From contig DYYG01000069.1 of NCBI GenBank assembly GCA_020741775.1, positions 36,051-100,050 on the forward strand: a DNA stretch of 64,000 nucleotides, written 5' to 3'. The stretch's first letter is position 1. Each line of letters starts with the position of its first letter. Under the pieces are notes generated by a model. That model ran no database searches. It worked only from the letters and a program-made list of their open reading frames with translations, and was not told the origin of the DNA. The translations under genes and the position numbers were made by a program. Shown one piece after another: positions 10,630-19,412 of the stretch. Source of the DNA: Methylorubrum populi (GTDB lineage Bacteria; Pseudomonadota; Alphaproteobacteria; Rhizobiales; Beijerinckiaceae).

Positions 10630-11526
10630 TTACGCACTCGCCCGCGCCCCGCGCCACAGCCGCCACAGGCGGCGCCAGCGGGGAATCTCGATCTGGCTGT
10701 TGAGCGGGTCGTAACCGGGCCGCTCCATCGCCGCGAGATAGGGTTCGACCAGGGTGAGCGGCAGGAAAGCGGGCCGGGCCGCGGGCGCGATGGTGGCGCG
10801 GGCGGCCTCACAGGAGGCGAGATGGCGCCGGGCCAGGGCCCGCAACTCGGCGCAGGTCCGGATCAGTCCCGGCCCGCCGCGGCCCGAGACGATGTCCTCG
10901 CGGGTGACGCCGTTCTGCCGCAGCAGGTCGCCAGGCAGGTAGACTTGGCCCTGGCGTGCGTGCCAGGGCAGGGCCCGCAGCAGGCCGGTGATGCCGTAGG
11001 CGACGCCGGCATGGCCCGCCGCGGCCGCGCCGCCGGGCTCGGCCCCATCCGCCAGCACCAGTGCCGAAAGACGGACCAGCGAGGAAGCGGTCTCGCCGCA
11101 ATAGCCCTCGAGATCGTTCACCCGTGGCATCGGGTCGTCGTAGAGGTCGAAGACGCGGGCGTCGATCAGATCGACGAAGGGCTGGCGCCCGAGGCGCCGC
11201 GTGACGATGGCATCGTCCAGGGCCGCCGCCACGGGGTTTGCCCGCACATCGCCCCGCGCCTCGCCCTGGAGCGCATCCCGCCACCATTGCAGCCGGATCT
11301 CCCCCGCCATCGGGTTCGAGGCCGCCTCGCGGACACGGGCGATGGTCAGGCTGAAGGCGATGAGCGCGAAGAGATGCGGGCGGAAGGCGGCGGGCGCGAA
11401 CAGGGCCGCGAAGTAACGGTCCGGATCGCCCTCGCGGACGAGTTCCTCGCAATGCCGGAAGGCGAAGGCGAGGCCGCCATCGCCGATCTCCGGGCTCGTC
11501 TCGCTTCGGGTTTCGGGGCGCGTCAT
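10630..11526 (-). CDS. Squalene/phytoene-synthase-fold protein, NDUFAF6-like (probably non-catalytic)
   Basis: 298 residues of the squalene/phytoene synthase superfamily, but the Asp-rich diphosphate-binding motifs are missing. Where active enzymes have the first DxxxD, this protein has LTIARVREAAS, and where the second is expected it has GITGLLRALPWHARQG. Instead it carries RLQWWRDAL and YCGETASSLVRL, which resemble human NDUFAF6, a complex I assembly factor. It sits immediately downstream of an NDUFAF3-like gene and secDF, supporting a role in respiratory complex assembly rather than carotenoid or hopanoid synthesis. Function is inferred from motif loss and context. Start ATG at 11526. Confidence 0.8.
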   Translation of the reverse strand: MTRPETRSETSPEIGDGGLAFAFRHCEELVREGDPDRYFAALFAPAAFRPHLFALIAFSLTIARVREAASNPMAGEIRLQWWRDALQGEARGDVRANPVAAALDDAIVTRRLGRQPFVDLIDARVFDLYDDPMPRVNDLEGYCGETASSLVRLSALVLADGAEPGGAAAAGHAGVAYGITGLLRALPWHARQGQVYLPGDLLRQNGVTREDIVSGRGGPGLIRTCAELRALARRHLASCEAARATIAPAARPAFLPLTLVEPYLAAMERPGYDPLNSQIEIPRWRRLWRLWRGARASA

Positions 11527-11563
11527 GGAGCGGGGCTCATGCGGCGGGGAGAAAGTTTCGGTA

Positions 11564-11664
11564 CATCGCCCCGAAGGCCGGTGGCCACCTTTCGGGACGA
11601 TGTCTGCGTCTCGGTTTGCGCATCGTCCTCTTCCAAAAGCCGGAGGCCACCTTTCGGGACGATG
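11564..11664. repeat. Two tandem REP-like palindromes
   Basis: Two palindromic units, 11564-11602 and 11621-11664, each of the form CATCG...CCGAAGGCCGG...CCACCTTTCGGGACGATG. They are separated by an 18-nt spacer beginning TCTGCGTC that resembles the spacers of the 33.9-kb array. They lie between the Mth938-like gene, which ends 2 bp away, and the squalene-synthase-like gene. They could form stable RNA hairpins that set relative expression of the two genes or act as processing sites. Confidence 0.75.
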
Positions 11665-11666
11665 CG

Positions 11667-12080
11667 TCAGGGAACGGCGATCAGGGCGGCGGCGACTTTG
11701 CGGTTCTCGGCCATCAGGATGTTGTAGGTGCGTGCCGCCGCCCCCGTCTGCATGACATCGAGCCCGATGCCCGCGGCCTTGAGGCGCTGGCGCAGGGAAT
11801 CGGGCAGGAACACGATGTCGGCGCCCGTGCCGACGAGGAGCAGCTCGATGGTTTCGGCTTCGGCCAGGACCGGAGAGAGGCTGTGCCCATCGATCCCGGC
11901 CGCCTCCGTCACCTCCCAGGCGCGCACGCCGGAGGGCAGCAGCAGGATCGAGCCGCGATGGGACATCTGCCCGAAACGGAAGCCGCCATTGCCGTAGGCA
12001 TCGATCCCGTGGCGGCCGGGCAGGAAGCCGTCATGGATCTGCCCGGGCACGGTCTGCTTTGGAAGGCGGCCCTCGCTCAT
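11667..12080 (-). CDS. Mth938-like (DUF498) protein, NDUFAF3 homologue
   Basis: 137 residues. The fold signature includes IDAYGNGGFRFGQMSHRGS, LLPSGVRAWE, and a central ETIELLLVGTGADIVFLP, matching the Mth938/DUF498 family. The human member NDUFAF3 is a complex I assembly factor, and bacterial members are commonly found beside secD/secF. The start (ATG 12080) is 7 bp after the secF stop, so co-transcription is likely. The following gene is an NDUFAF6-like protein, giving two complex I assembly-factor homologues in a row. Biochemical function in bacteria is not established. Confidence 0.85.
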   Translation of the reverse strand: MSEGRLPKQTVPGQIHDGFLPGRHGIDAYGNGGFRFGQMSHRGSILLLPSGVRAWEVTEAAGIDGHSLSPVLAEAETIELLLVGTGADIVFLPDSLRQRLKAAGIGLDVMQTGAAARTYNILMAENRKVAAALIAVP

Positions 12081-12087
12081 GCCGGAC

Positions 12088-13032
12088 CTACTCGGCCGCC
12101 TGGGGCAAACCGGCCTCGCGCTGCGATGCCTTCGCGCCCGACAGACGCAGGCCGATATAGATCAGCGCGGGCGTCGAGACGAAGATGGCCGAATAGGTAC
12201 AGATCACCACGCCGCACAGCATCACCACGGCGAAGCCCTTGATCGCCTCGCCACCGAACAGCACCAGCGCGACCAGCGACAGGGTGGTGGAGAGCGAGGT
12301 CATCACCGTGCGCGACATGGTGGAGTTGATCGAGAGGTTGAGCAGCTCGACCACGGGGATGGTCTTGTAGCGGCGCATCAGTTCGCGGGTGCGGTCGAAC
12401 ACCACCACCGTCTCGTTGAGCGAGTAGCCGACGATGGTCAGGATCGCGGCGATCGAGGTCATGTTGAACTCGATGCGGGTGATGATGAACACGCCGACCG
12501 TCAGCACGATGTCGTGCAGGGTGCCGACGATGGCGCCGAGCGCCAGCTCCCGCTCGAAGCGGAACCAGAGGTAGAGCAGCACCGCCAGCACCGAGAGCAC
12601 GACGCCGATGGTGCCGGACTGGACCAATTCGCCGGAGACGCGCGGGCCCACCGTCTCGGTGCGGCGGAAATCGTAAGCAGCGTCGAAGGCGGTGTGCGCC
12701 TTCTGCATCACGGCGGTCTGGCCCTGCTCACCGGCCTGGAGCGGAAAGCGCACCAGCACCTGCCCCTCGCCGCCGAGTTCCTGCACCTCGGTCTCGCCGA
12801 AACCGAAGCCGTTGGCGGTGTGGCGGATCTCCGCGACATCCGCCCCGTGCCCCGGCTTGGCCTGCAGCTCGACCAGGGTCCCGCCCTTGAAGTCGATGCC
12901 GAAATTGAGACCGACGGTGAGGAACAGCACCACGGTCACGACCGACATCACCGCCGAGAGCGGGAAGGTGACGCGCCGGAACCGCATGAAGTCGAAATGC
13001 GATTCGTCGGGCCAGAGGCGGAGCAGGCGCAT
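12088..13032 (-). CDS. secF: Protein translocase subunit SecF
   Basis: 314 residues, six predicted helices and a large periplasmic loop after helix 1. Family motifs include DFKGGTLVEL after TM1 and, in the C-terminal membrane half, IVGYSLNETVVVFDR. With SecD it forms the proton-driven partner of SecYEG that completes export of proteins across the inner membrane. It lies 102 bp after secD on the same strand and is followed within 7 bp by the Mth938-like gene. Start ATG 13032, just before MRLLRLWPDESHFDFMRFRR. Confidence 0.96.
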   Translation of the reverse strand: MRLLRLWPDESHFDFMRFRRVTFPLSAVMSVVTVVLFLTVGLNFGIDFKGGTLVELQAKPGHGADVAEIRHTANGFGFGETEVQELGGEGQVLVRFPLQAGEQGQTAVMQKAHTAFDAAYDFRRTETVGPRVSGELVQSGTIGVVLSVLAVLLYLWFRFERELALGAIVGTLHDIVLTVGVFIITRIEFNMTSIAAILTIVGYSLNETVVVFDRTRELMRRYKTIPVVELLNLSINSTMSRTVMTSLSTTLSLVALVLFGGEAIKGFAVVMLCGVVICTYSAIFVSTPALIYIGLRLSGAKASQREAGLPQAAE

Positions 13033-13091
13033 GGTCGGTCTCAGATCATGAAGGCCGGCACGCGGGCCTTGAGCCTTACGAAGCGGTATCG

Positions 13092-13112
13092 CGGCCCGCT
13101 TCGCGCGGGCCG
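13092..13112 (-). other. secD-secF intergenic hairpin
   Basis: A perfect 8-bp stem (CGGCCCGC / GCGGGCCG) with a TTCGC loop in the 102-bp gap between secD and secF. There is no U tract, so it is more likely an mRNA stability or processing element than a terminator; this is inference. Confidence 0.35.
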
Positions 13113-13134
13113 TCTCGTCCCCGAACGGGGTTCG

Positions 13135-14739
13135 TCAGAACGGCAGGGCCTTGGGCCTGAACCAATTGTACCACACCGCGATCATCATGCGCGTCAGGGT
13201 CACGGCGGTGATGACGGTGGTGAGGATGCCGAGGATGAACACCACGGCGAAGCCCTTCACCGGGCCCGAGCCCATGAAGAACAACAGCAGCGCGGCGATC
13301 GCCATGGTCGAGTTCGAATCGATGATGGTGGCGAAGGCGCGGTCGAAACCGGCCTGGAGCGCCGAGACCAGGGAGCGGCCGGAACGGGATTCCTCGCGCA
13401 TGCGCTCGTAGATCAGCACGTTCGAGTCGACCGCCGTGCCGATGGTGAGCACGATGCCGGCGATGCCGGGGAGCGTCATCGTCGCTTCCAGCACCGACAT
13501 CAGGCCGAGAATCAGGCCGACATGGACGATCAGCGCGATATTGGCGATGAAGCCGAAGGTGCCATAGGTCGCGAACATGAAGGCGATGACGAGGGCGCCG
13601 GCGACCAGGGTCGCGAGCTTGCCAGCCTCGATCGAGTCGCGGCCGAGGCCGGGACCGACCACACGGCGCTCGACCACGGTGAGCTTGGCCGGCAGGGCGC
13701 CCGCCCGCAGCAGGATCGAAAGGTCGTTGGCGTCCTTGACGGTGAAGTTGCCGGTGATCTGACCCGAGCCGCCGGTGATCGCCGAGCGGATCACGGGCGC
13801 CGACTGGATCACGTTGTCGAGCACGATCGCCATGCGACGGCCGACATTCTCCGAAGTCGCCTGACCGAAGCGCTGGGCCCCGCGCAGGTTGAACTTGAAG
13901 CTCACCATCGGCTCGTGGGTCTGCGGATCGAAGGCGGGCTGGGCGTCGGTGAGGTCGCTGCCATCGGCCATGATCCGGCGCTCGACCGGCACCTTGGCGC
14001 CGCCCTCGTCCTTCGAAGGCAGCAGATCGACGTCACCGGAGGGCGAATCCGCCAGCATCCGGAATTCGAGCTTGGCGGTCTTGCCGAGCTGGTCCTCCAG
14101 CTCCTGCGGGTTCTGCAGGCCCGGCACCTGCACGAGGATGCGGTCGGAGCCCTGCTGCTGGATCGACGGCTCCTTGGTGCCGCCGAAATCGATGCGGCGG
14201 CGGATCACCTCGATGGCCTGGGTCACGGCGCGGCGGGTGCGCTCGTTGACGCCGGCATCGGTCAGGGTGAGCTGGATCGTGCCGCTCTCGGATTCGTTGA
14301 TCGCGAGGGTCTGGCCACCGCCCCCGGCGAGGGGATTGTTGATCGGCTGGGCGAGTTCGCGCAGCTTCGGCATCACCTTGGCGCGGGCGGCCGCATCGGG
14401 GATGCGCAGCTCGACACCGCGATTGACGACCCGGATGCCGCCTTCGGGGGAGACGGCGGCCTCGCGCAGAACGCGGCGCACGTCGTCGCGCAGGCCCGTC
14501 ACCATCGAGCGGACGAGGTCGGGCTGGTCGATCTCGAGCAGGATCTGCGAGCCGCCCTGAAGGTCGAGGCCGAGCACGATCGCTCGGCTCGGGATGATCC
14601 AGCTCGGGAACCAGGACGGCAGGGAGGCCATGAAGGCCTTGCGGCTATCGGCCGGGACGAAGCTCGGCACCGCAAGGCTGAGGCCGATCAGGATGACGGC
14701 GAGCGTCGCGACGATCTTGGTTCTCGTGAAGCGCAGCAT
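13135..14739 (-). CDS. secD: Protein translocase subunit SecD
   Basis: 534 residues. TM1 is at ~6-25, followed by GLDLQGGSQILLEID, the first periplasmic domain, and a C-terminal five-helix RND-type membrane domain with TIGTAVDSNVLIYERMREE, which contains the conserved Asp used for proton coupling. It partners SecF in late steps of Sec export. Order yajC-secD-secF is the classic operon. The gap to yajC is 67 bp and contains an imperfect 9-bp hairpin at 14769-14789. Start ATG at 14739 (MLRFTRTKIVATLAVILIGL). Confidence 0.96.
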   Translation of the reverse strand: MLRFTRTKIVATLAVILIGLSLAVPSFVPADSRKAFMASLPSWFPSWIIPSRAIVLGLDLQGGSQILLEIDQPDLVRSMVTGLRDDVRRVLREAAVSPEGGIRVVNRGVELRIPDAAARAKVMPKLRELAQPINNPLAGGGGQTLAINESESGTIQLTLTDAGVNERTRRAVTQAIEVIRRRIDFGGTKEPSIQQQGSDRILVQVPGLQNPQELEDQLGKTAKLEFRMLADSPSGDVDLLPSKDEGGAKVPVERRIMADGSDLTDAQPAFDPQTHEPMVSFKFNLRGAQRFGQATSENVGRRMAIVLDNVIQSAPVIRSAITGGSGQITGNFTVKDANDLSILLRAGALPAKLTVVERRVVGPGLGRDSIEAGKLATLVAGALVIAFMFATYGTFGFIANIALIVHVGLILGLMSVLEATMTLPGIAGIVLTIGTAVDSNVLIYERMREESRSGRSLVSALQAGFDRAFATIIDSNSTMAIAALLLFFMGSGPVKGFAVVFILGILTTVITAVTLTRMMIAVWYNWFRPKALPF

Positions 14740-14806
14740 CCGCCCGGTTCCGACTTTTTGTCATTGGCGCCGGCCTCGTCGAGACCGGCACTTTGAATGA
14801 GGCGCC

Positions 14807-15178
14807 TCAGGATGCCTTGACCGGTCCGCCCTTGACGCGGACCTCGGAGATCATCGAGCGCACGACCTTCACCCGCACGTTCGGGGCGATCTCGACCTCG
14901 ACCTCGGAAGCATCGTCCGCGACCTTGACGACCCGGCCGACAAGACCGCCATTGGTCACGATCGTGTCCTCCCGGCGCAGGTTCTTGACCATGCTCTGGT
15001 GATCCTTGAGCCGGCGCTGCTGCGGGCGCAGGATCAGGAAGTACATGATCACGAAGATCAGGACGAAGGGGACGAATTGCAACGCGACATCCGCGCCGCT
15101 ACCGGCACCGGCTCCTTGCGCGAAGGCGGGGGTGATCAACGCGACAAACTCCTGATCGAGGGCAGAGGACCCGAACAT
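14807..15178 (-). CDS. yajC: Preprotein translocase subunit YajC
   Basis: 123 residues from ATG 15178. The frame is open further upstream, but MFGSSALDQEFVALITPAFA is the plausible N-terminus, placing a single membrane helix (FVPFVLIFVIMYFLILRPQQ) at ~32-51. The LRPQQRRLKDHQSM segment after the helix and a short basic beta-rich cytoplasmic tail ending VRSMISEVRVKGG are typical of YajC. It associates with SecDF at the inner membrane. First gene of the leftward yajC-secD-secF block; divergent from the DUF815 ATPase gene. Confidence 0.93.
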   Translation of the reverse strand: MFGSSALDQEFVALITPAFAQGAGAGSGADVALQFVPFVLIFVIMYFLILRPQQRRLKDHQSMVKNLRREDTIVTNGGLVGRVVKVADDASEVEVEIAPNVRVKVVRSMISEVRVKGGPVKAS

Positions 15179-15399
15179 GGGACCCGGAAACGGGCCCCGA
15201 ACGGCCCGGCGACGCCGGGGCCTTACGACGACAGTCCTGCCGAAAAGCGCGCGGACTATAGCGAGGGGCGATTCGAAAGCAACGGCGGGACGATGCATCC
15301 GGGCTGCGGAAGCCGAGGTTCCCCTCTCCCCGGCCCTCGGCCTAAATGCGCCGACGCCCGCCAGGGCGACCGCCCTCCCCTGATACCGGACATGAGCCC

Positions 15400-16278
15400 A
15401 TGGCCTCCGAGCCGACGCCCGCCGACCTCTTGCCGCTCCTGGAGCGGATCGCCGCAGCCCTAGAGCGGGCGGTGCCCCCCGCGACCCCGAAGGTCGACAC
15501 GAGCGGAGCCGACGCCTTCCTGTGGGGGCCGGAGCGCCGGCTGATCCCGGTGCCGCGGGTCAACCGGGTCGAGATCGGCATCCTCACCGGCATCGACCGC
15601 GCCCGGGACACCCTGGTGGAGAACACCGAACGCTTCGCCCGCGGCCTGCCGGCCAACAACGCGCTGCTGTGGGGCGCCCGCGGCATGGGCAAGTCGTCGC
15701 TGGTCAAGGCGGCCCATGCCGAGATCAACGCCCGCCGGCCCGAGGGTGCCCTGCCGATGAAGCTCGTCGAGATTCATCGGGAGGACATCGAGGCGCTGCC
15801 GGAACTGATGAGCCTGCTGCGCAACGATCCCCATCGCTGGCTGGTCTTCTGCGACGACCTCTCGTTCGACGCCGACGACACCTCCTACAAGTCGCTGAAG
15901 ACCGCCCTCGACGGCGGCATCGAGGGGCGGCCGGGCAACGTCCTGTTCTACGCCACCTCGAACCGGCGCCATCTGCTCGCCCGCGAGATGGTCGAGAACG
16001 AGCGTTCCACCGCGATCAATCCCGGCGAGGCGGTGGAGGAAAAGGTCTCGCTGTCGGACCGCTTCGGTCTCTGGCTCGGCTTCCACAAATGCAGCCAGGA
16101 CGAATATCTCGCGATGATCCGCGCCTATGTGGAGCGCTACCGCCTCCGGGCGGAGCCGGACCGGGTGCGAGCCGAAGCGCTCGAATGGGCCACCACCCGC
16201 GGCTCGCGCTCGGGCCGTACCGCCTTCCAGTTCATTCAGGATCTGGCCGGGCGGCTGGGCCAGCGCCTGGACGATTAG
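15400..16278 (+). CDS. DUF815 family AAA-type ATPase
   Basis: 292 residues from ATG 15400 (MASEPTPADLLPLLERIAAA). Walker A is LLWGARGMGKSSLVKA, Walker B is RWLVFCDDLSFD, and an arginine-rich sensor region FYATSNRRHLL follows. These features fit DUF815, P-loop ATPases conserved in proteobacteria without a firm role. It is divergent from yajC with a 221-bp intergenic region and ends before a terminator hairpin. No partner gene is adjacent. A distinct ATG at 15392 is in another frame and was not used. Confidence 0.87.
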   Translation: MASEPTPADLLPLLERIAAALERAVPPATPKVDTSGADAFLWGPERRLIPVPRVNRVEIGILTGIDRARDTLVENTERFARGLPANNALLWGARGMGKSSLVKAAHAEINARRPEGALPMKLVEIHREDIEALPELMSLLRNDPHRWLVFCDDLSFDADDTSYKSLKTALDGGIEGRPGNVLFYATSNRRHLLAREMVENERSTAINPGEAVEEKVSLSDRFGLWLGFHKCSQDEYLAMIRAYVERYRLRAEPDRVRAEALEWATTRGSRSGRTAFQFIQDLAGRLGQRLDD

Positions 16279-16330
16279 TCTTTCGATTCCCCCGCCTCGC
16301 CACGGCGGAGGCCACGGCGGCCGAACGAGA

Positions 16331-16366
16331 AAGGGCGGCCCCTCGCGGGACCGCCCTTCGTCTTTT
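16331..16366 (+). terminator. Hairpin terminator after DUF815 gene
   Basis: AAGGGCGG pairs with CCGCCCTT (16331-16338 with 16351-16358) and an inner CCC/GGG extends the stem; TCTTTT follows at 16361-16366. It lies between two convergent genes. Confidence 0.75.
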
Positions 16367-16379
16367 GCTTCCCAAAAAC

Positions 16380-17741
16380 TCAGTTGGCGAGGTGCGGCAT
16401 CGGATCGACCGGGGTCGCGCCCTTGCGGATCTCGAAATGGAGCTGCGGCGAGGTCACGTTGCCGGTCGCGCCGGACTTGGCGATGGTCTGGCCGCGCTTC
16501 ACCTTCTCGCCGGGGCGCACGTCCAGCTCGCCGTTATGGGCGTAGGCCGAGACGTAGCCGTTGTTGTGCCGCACCAGCACCAGCTTGCCGTAGCCCTTCA
16601 CGTCGGAGCCGGCATAGGCCACCGTGCCGTCCTCGGCGGCTTTGACCGGCGTGCCCTCGGGCACGGCGATGTTGATGCCCTCGTTGCCGGAGGAGCCGTA
16701 GGCGTTGATGATGCGGCCCTTGGCCGGCCAGCGGAACGACTCGGCCGAGGCCTGCGGAGCGGCGGCGGGAATCGGCGCGGAGGCGTCGGCGCTCGCGACC
16801 TTCACCGGGGCGGCGGGGGCCGCCTCCTTGGCCGGGGCCTTGGCGGCCTCCTTGCTCTCCTTGGCGGCGGCCTTCGCGGCCGCTTCCGCGGCGCGGGCCT
16901 CGGCGAGCTTCTTGGCGGCATCCGCCTTGGCCTGCTTGGCATCGGCCTCGGCCTTGCGGGCAGCCTCCGCCTTCGCGGCTTCCTTGGCCGCGACCTTCGG
17001 ATCCGGCCTCGCCTCGACCTTGGCCTCGACCTTGGCGACCTTGTCCTCGGTGGTCTTCTGGCCCGGGCGCGGATGCTTCTTGGCCTCGGCGACCTTCTTC
17101 GCTTCTGCTGCCTTCTCGGCCGCCTTGGCCTCGGCCAGCTTTTTGGAATGGGCCGCCTTCTCGGCCGCCGCCTTCTCCGCCGCCTTGGCCTCGGCGATCT
17201 TGGCGGCGGCAGCCTGCCGCTCGGCCTCGCGCCGGGCCTCGGTCGCCTTCGCGGCGGCGGCCTCGGCGGCGCGCTTCTCCGCCGCCTTGTCGACGGGCTT
17301 GCCGAACTGAATCTTGGGCTGCGGCGCCGGGGCGGAGGCGCGCGGCGTCATCGCGCGTCCCGCATCCGGGTTCATGCCGGCCACGCTGCCACCGGCCGGC
17401 GCGATGCTCGCCACGCGGGTCGGGGCCGGAGCCGGGCTAACGGCCATGGCTGTGCTCGCACTGGGCCGGCTCGACATCGCCAGACCGGGGGCGGGCAGCG
17501 CCTGCGACTGGATGCGCGGCGTGCGGATCGCCGGCGCGGGCGCCATCTCACCCTCCGGCGCCTCTTCCGGCAGGCTGCCGGTGGCGGAGGGCTCGCCCGC
17601 CAGGGAGGCGAACGGATTGGTGAAGGGATCGCCGAGGCGCGAAGCGTCCGACGAGCAGGCGGCGGTACCGCCGCCGATCATTCCGATGAGGGCGAAGCGC
17701 GACAGCGTCCTCAAGCCCAGAACAGTCCCCCGAACCCGCAT
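16380..17741 (-). CDS. NlpD-like envelope protein with degenerate LytM (M23) domain
   Basis: 453 residues. The N-terminus has a signal-like helix ending GGGTAACSSD, so a lipoprotein is likely although the lipobox is not canonical. The middle (~150-310) is a long Ala/Lys/Glu helix of AKAAEKAA-type repeats, expected to form a coiled-coil spacer. The C-terminal ~115 residues are an M23/LytM domain: GNEGINIAVPEGTPV, GYGKLVLVRHNNGYVSAYAH and SPQLHFEIRKG. The zinc-binding His and Asp of the first motif are both Asn here, so it is probably a non-catalytic amidase activator like NlpD/EnvC. No LysM domain is seen, unlike enterobacterial NlpD. It follows serS-surE-pcm, the classic nlpD position. Confidence 0.85.
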   Translation of the reverse strand: MRVRGTVLGLRTLSRFALIGMIGGGTAACSSDASRLGDPFTNPFASLAGEPSATGSLPEEAPEGEMAPAPAIRTPRIQSQALPAPGLAMSSRPSASTAMAVSPAPAPTRVASIAPAGGSVAGMNPDAGRAMTPRASAPAPQPKIQFGKPVDKAAEKRAAEAAAAKATEARREAERQAAAAKIAEAKAAEKAAAEKAAHSKKLAEAKAAEKAAEAKKVAEAKKHPRPGQKTTEDKVAKVEAKVEARPDPKVAAKEAAKAEAARKAEADAKQAKADAAKKLAEARAAEAAAKAAAKESKEAAKAPAKEAAPAAPVKVASADASAPIPAAAPQASAESFRWPAKGRIINAYGSSGNEGINIAVPEGTPVKAAEDGTVAYAGSDVKGYGKLVLVRHNNGYVSAYAHNGELDVRPGEKVKRGQTIAKSGATGNVTSPQLHFEIRKGATPVDPMPHLAN

Positions 17742-17915
17742 CGACGCACCCGTTTGAACACTGACGCAACGTGATTGCGCTATTCAAACGGGATTCAGGT
17801 TAAGCATCCGTTCCCGAGATCCACACAGCGAGCTGTTTCGCGCAGGATCCGTAAAGGTTGAGGGATTTCCACGCGCAGCCCGGATCCTCCGCCACCGCCG
17901 GAAAACGCTCCGCGC

Positions 17916-18626
17916 TCAGACCCGCGACGCCGCCTCGACGGCGTGACCGGACGACCGGGCGAGGGCGCGCCCCGGGGTCAGCGGGCCGAGCCGCAGGGCC
18001 GCCCCCTCCGTCCGCGTGAACAGGGCACCGCCATCGCGGGTGATCGTCACGAGCCGGCTGCCCCGCCCCGTCCACAGGCCCGCCACCAGCCGCCCGCCGG
18101 GCTTGAGCGCGGCGGGAAGATGCGGTGGCAAAGCCTCGATGCTGCCATTGACGAGGATGCGGTCGAACTCCCCTCCCCGCACGGCCTCGGGCGACAACCC
18201 GTCGGCCACTTCGACGGTGGCGTCGTCGAGATCGCGCCCGAGCTGGGCCCGCGCGGTGCGGGCAAGCCCCTCGTAACGCTCGAAGCTGCGGATATGGGCC
18301 GCCCCCAAGCGGACCAGCAGGGCGGTGACGTAGCCGGTGCCGGTGCCGACCTCCAGCACCCGCGCGCCCGGGATCATGGCGAGGGCGCCCAGCATCGCCG
18401 CGACCACGCTCGGCGCGGTCATGGTCTGGCCGCTGGCGAGCGGCAGGCCGATATCCCGCCGCGCCAGGGCATGCAGGGCCGGGGGCGCGAATCGCTCCCG
18501 GGGCACCTGCTCCATCGCCCGCAGCACGGCGGTGTCGCGCACGCCCCGCTCCCGCAGGGCGAGCACGAAGGCGGCGTTGCCGGTCGCCTCCGCCAGCATG
18601 GCCGGATCGTCCGCCTCAGGCGGCAT
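17916..18626 (-). CDS. pcm: Protein-L-isoaspartate O-methyltransferase
   Basis: 236 residues. Class I methyltransferase motif I is VLEVGTGTGYVTALL, and the isoaspartyl-MTase signature region reads GLPLASGQTMTAPSVVAAML. It methylates isoaspartyl residues so that damaged proteins can be repaired, using S-adenosylmethionine, in the cytoplasm. It lies 21 bp after surE, which it accompanies in many proteobacteria. ATG 18626 is used; an ATG nine codons later (MLAEATGN) is also possible. Confidence 0.92.
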   Translation of the reverse strand: MPPEADDPAMLAEATGNAAFVLALRERGVRDTAVLRAMEQVPRERFAPPALHALARRDIGLPLASGQTMTAPSVVAAMLGALAMIPGARVLEVGTGTGYVTALLVRLGAAHIRSFERYEGLARTARAQLGRDLDDATVEVADGLSPEAVRGGEFDRILVNGSIEALPPHLPAALKPGGRLVAGLWTGRGSRLVTITRDGGALFTRTEGAALRLGPLTPGRALARSSGHAVEAASRV

Positions 18627-18647
18627 GATCGCGCCGGGCGGCCCTGC

Positions 18648-19412
18648 TCACGCCTCGAACGCCTTGGCGAACCGGGTCAGCTCCGGCTCGTCGGTAAGGT
18701 CGAGCCGCAGGGGCGTCACCGAAATGCGGTTGTCGGCGATCGCCTTCAGGTCCGAGCCGTTGCCGGGCTCGAAGCGGGCCTTGGCGAAGGCGAGCCAGAA
18801 ATAAGGATTGCCGCGCCCGTCGTGGCGGGCATCGATCTGCAACAGCGCCTGATTGCGCTGCCCCTGCGCCGAGACCGCCACGCCCTTCACCTCACCCGGC
18901 TCGCAATCGGGGAAGTTCACGTTGACGAGGATGCCGGGCTCGATCCCGATCTCGAGGATCTTCCGGATGACCGGCGGCCCATGCTCGGCGGCGCAGGCCC
19001 ATTTCAGGCTGCTGCGCCCGCCCGCCCCATAGGCCTGGCTGAGGGCGATCGAGCGCACGCCGAGGATCGTGCCCTCCATGGCCCCGGCGATGGTGCCGGA
19101 ATAGGTCACGTCCTCGGCGACGTTCTGGCCGCGATTGACCCCGGAGAGCACCAGGTCCGGCTTGTGATCCTTGAGGATGTGGGCCACCCCCATGATCACG
19201 CAGTCGGACGGCGTACCCTTCACCGCGAAGCGCTTCTCGGCGACCTGCCGCAGGCGCAGGGGATCGTTGAGCGAGAGCGAGTGCGAAACGCCCGACTGGT
19301 CGGATTCGGGCGCGACCACCCAGACGTCGTCGCTGAGCGCCCGGGCGATGCCCTCCAGCGTCTCCAGGCCCGGCGCGTGGATGCCGTCGTCGTTGGTGAC
19401 CAGGATGCGCAT
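18648..19412 (-). CDS. surE: 5'-nucleotidase SurE
   Basis: 254 residues. The metal-binding N-terminus MRILVTNDDGIHAPGLE and the SGVNRGQNVAEDVTYSGTIA motif are diagnostic of SurE, a metal-dependent nucleotide phosphatase linked to stationary-phase survival. The start codon overlaps the serS stop by one base (TGATG), which indicates translational coupling. It belongs to the serS-surE-pcm-nlpD run. Confidence 0.96.
   Translation of the reverse strand: MRILVTNDDGIHAPGLETLEGIARALSDDVWVVAPESDQSGVSHSLSLNDPLRLRQVAEKRFAVKGTPSDCVIMGVAHILKDHKPDLVLSGVNRGQNVAEDVTYSGTIAGAMEGTILGVRSIALSQAYGAGGRSSLKWACAAEHGPPVIRKILEIGIEPGILVNVNFPDCEPGEVKGVAVSAQGQRNQALLQIDARHDGRGNPYFWLAFAKARFEPGNGSDLKAIADNRISVTPLRLDLTDEPELTRFAKAFEA

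Noticed and set aside
10630..11526. Active phytoene or squalene synthase (carotenoid/hopanoid gene)
   Set aside because: Both Asp-rich substrate motifs are absent and the context is secDF with an Mth938-like gene.
12079..14796. A 905-residue open frame opposite secD and secF
   Set aside because: It is an antisense product of GC-rich codon bias. The opposite strand encodes clear SecD and SecF.
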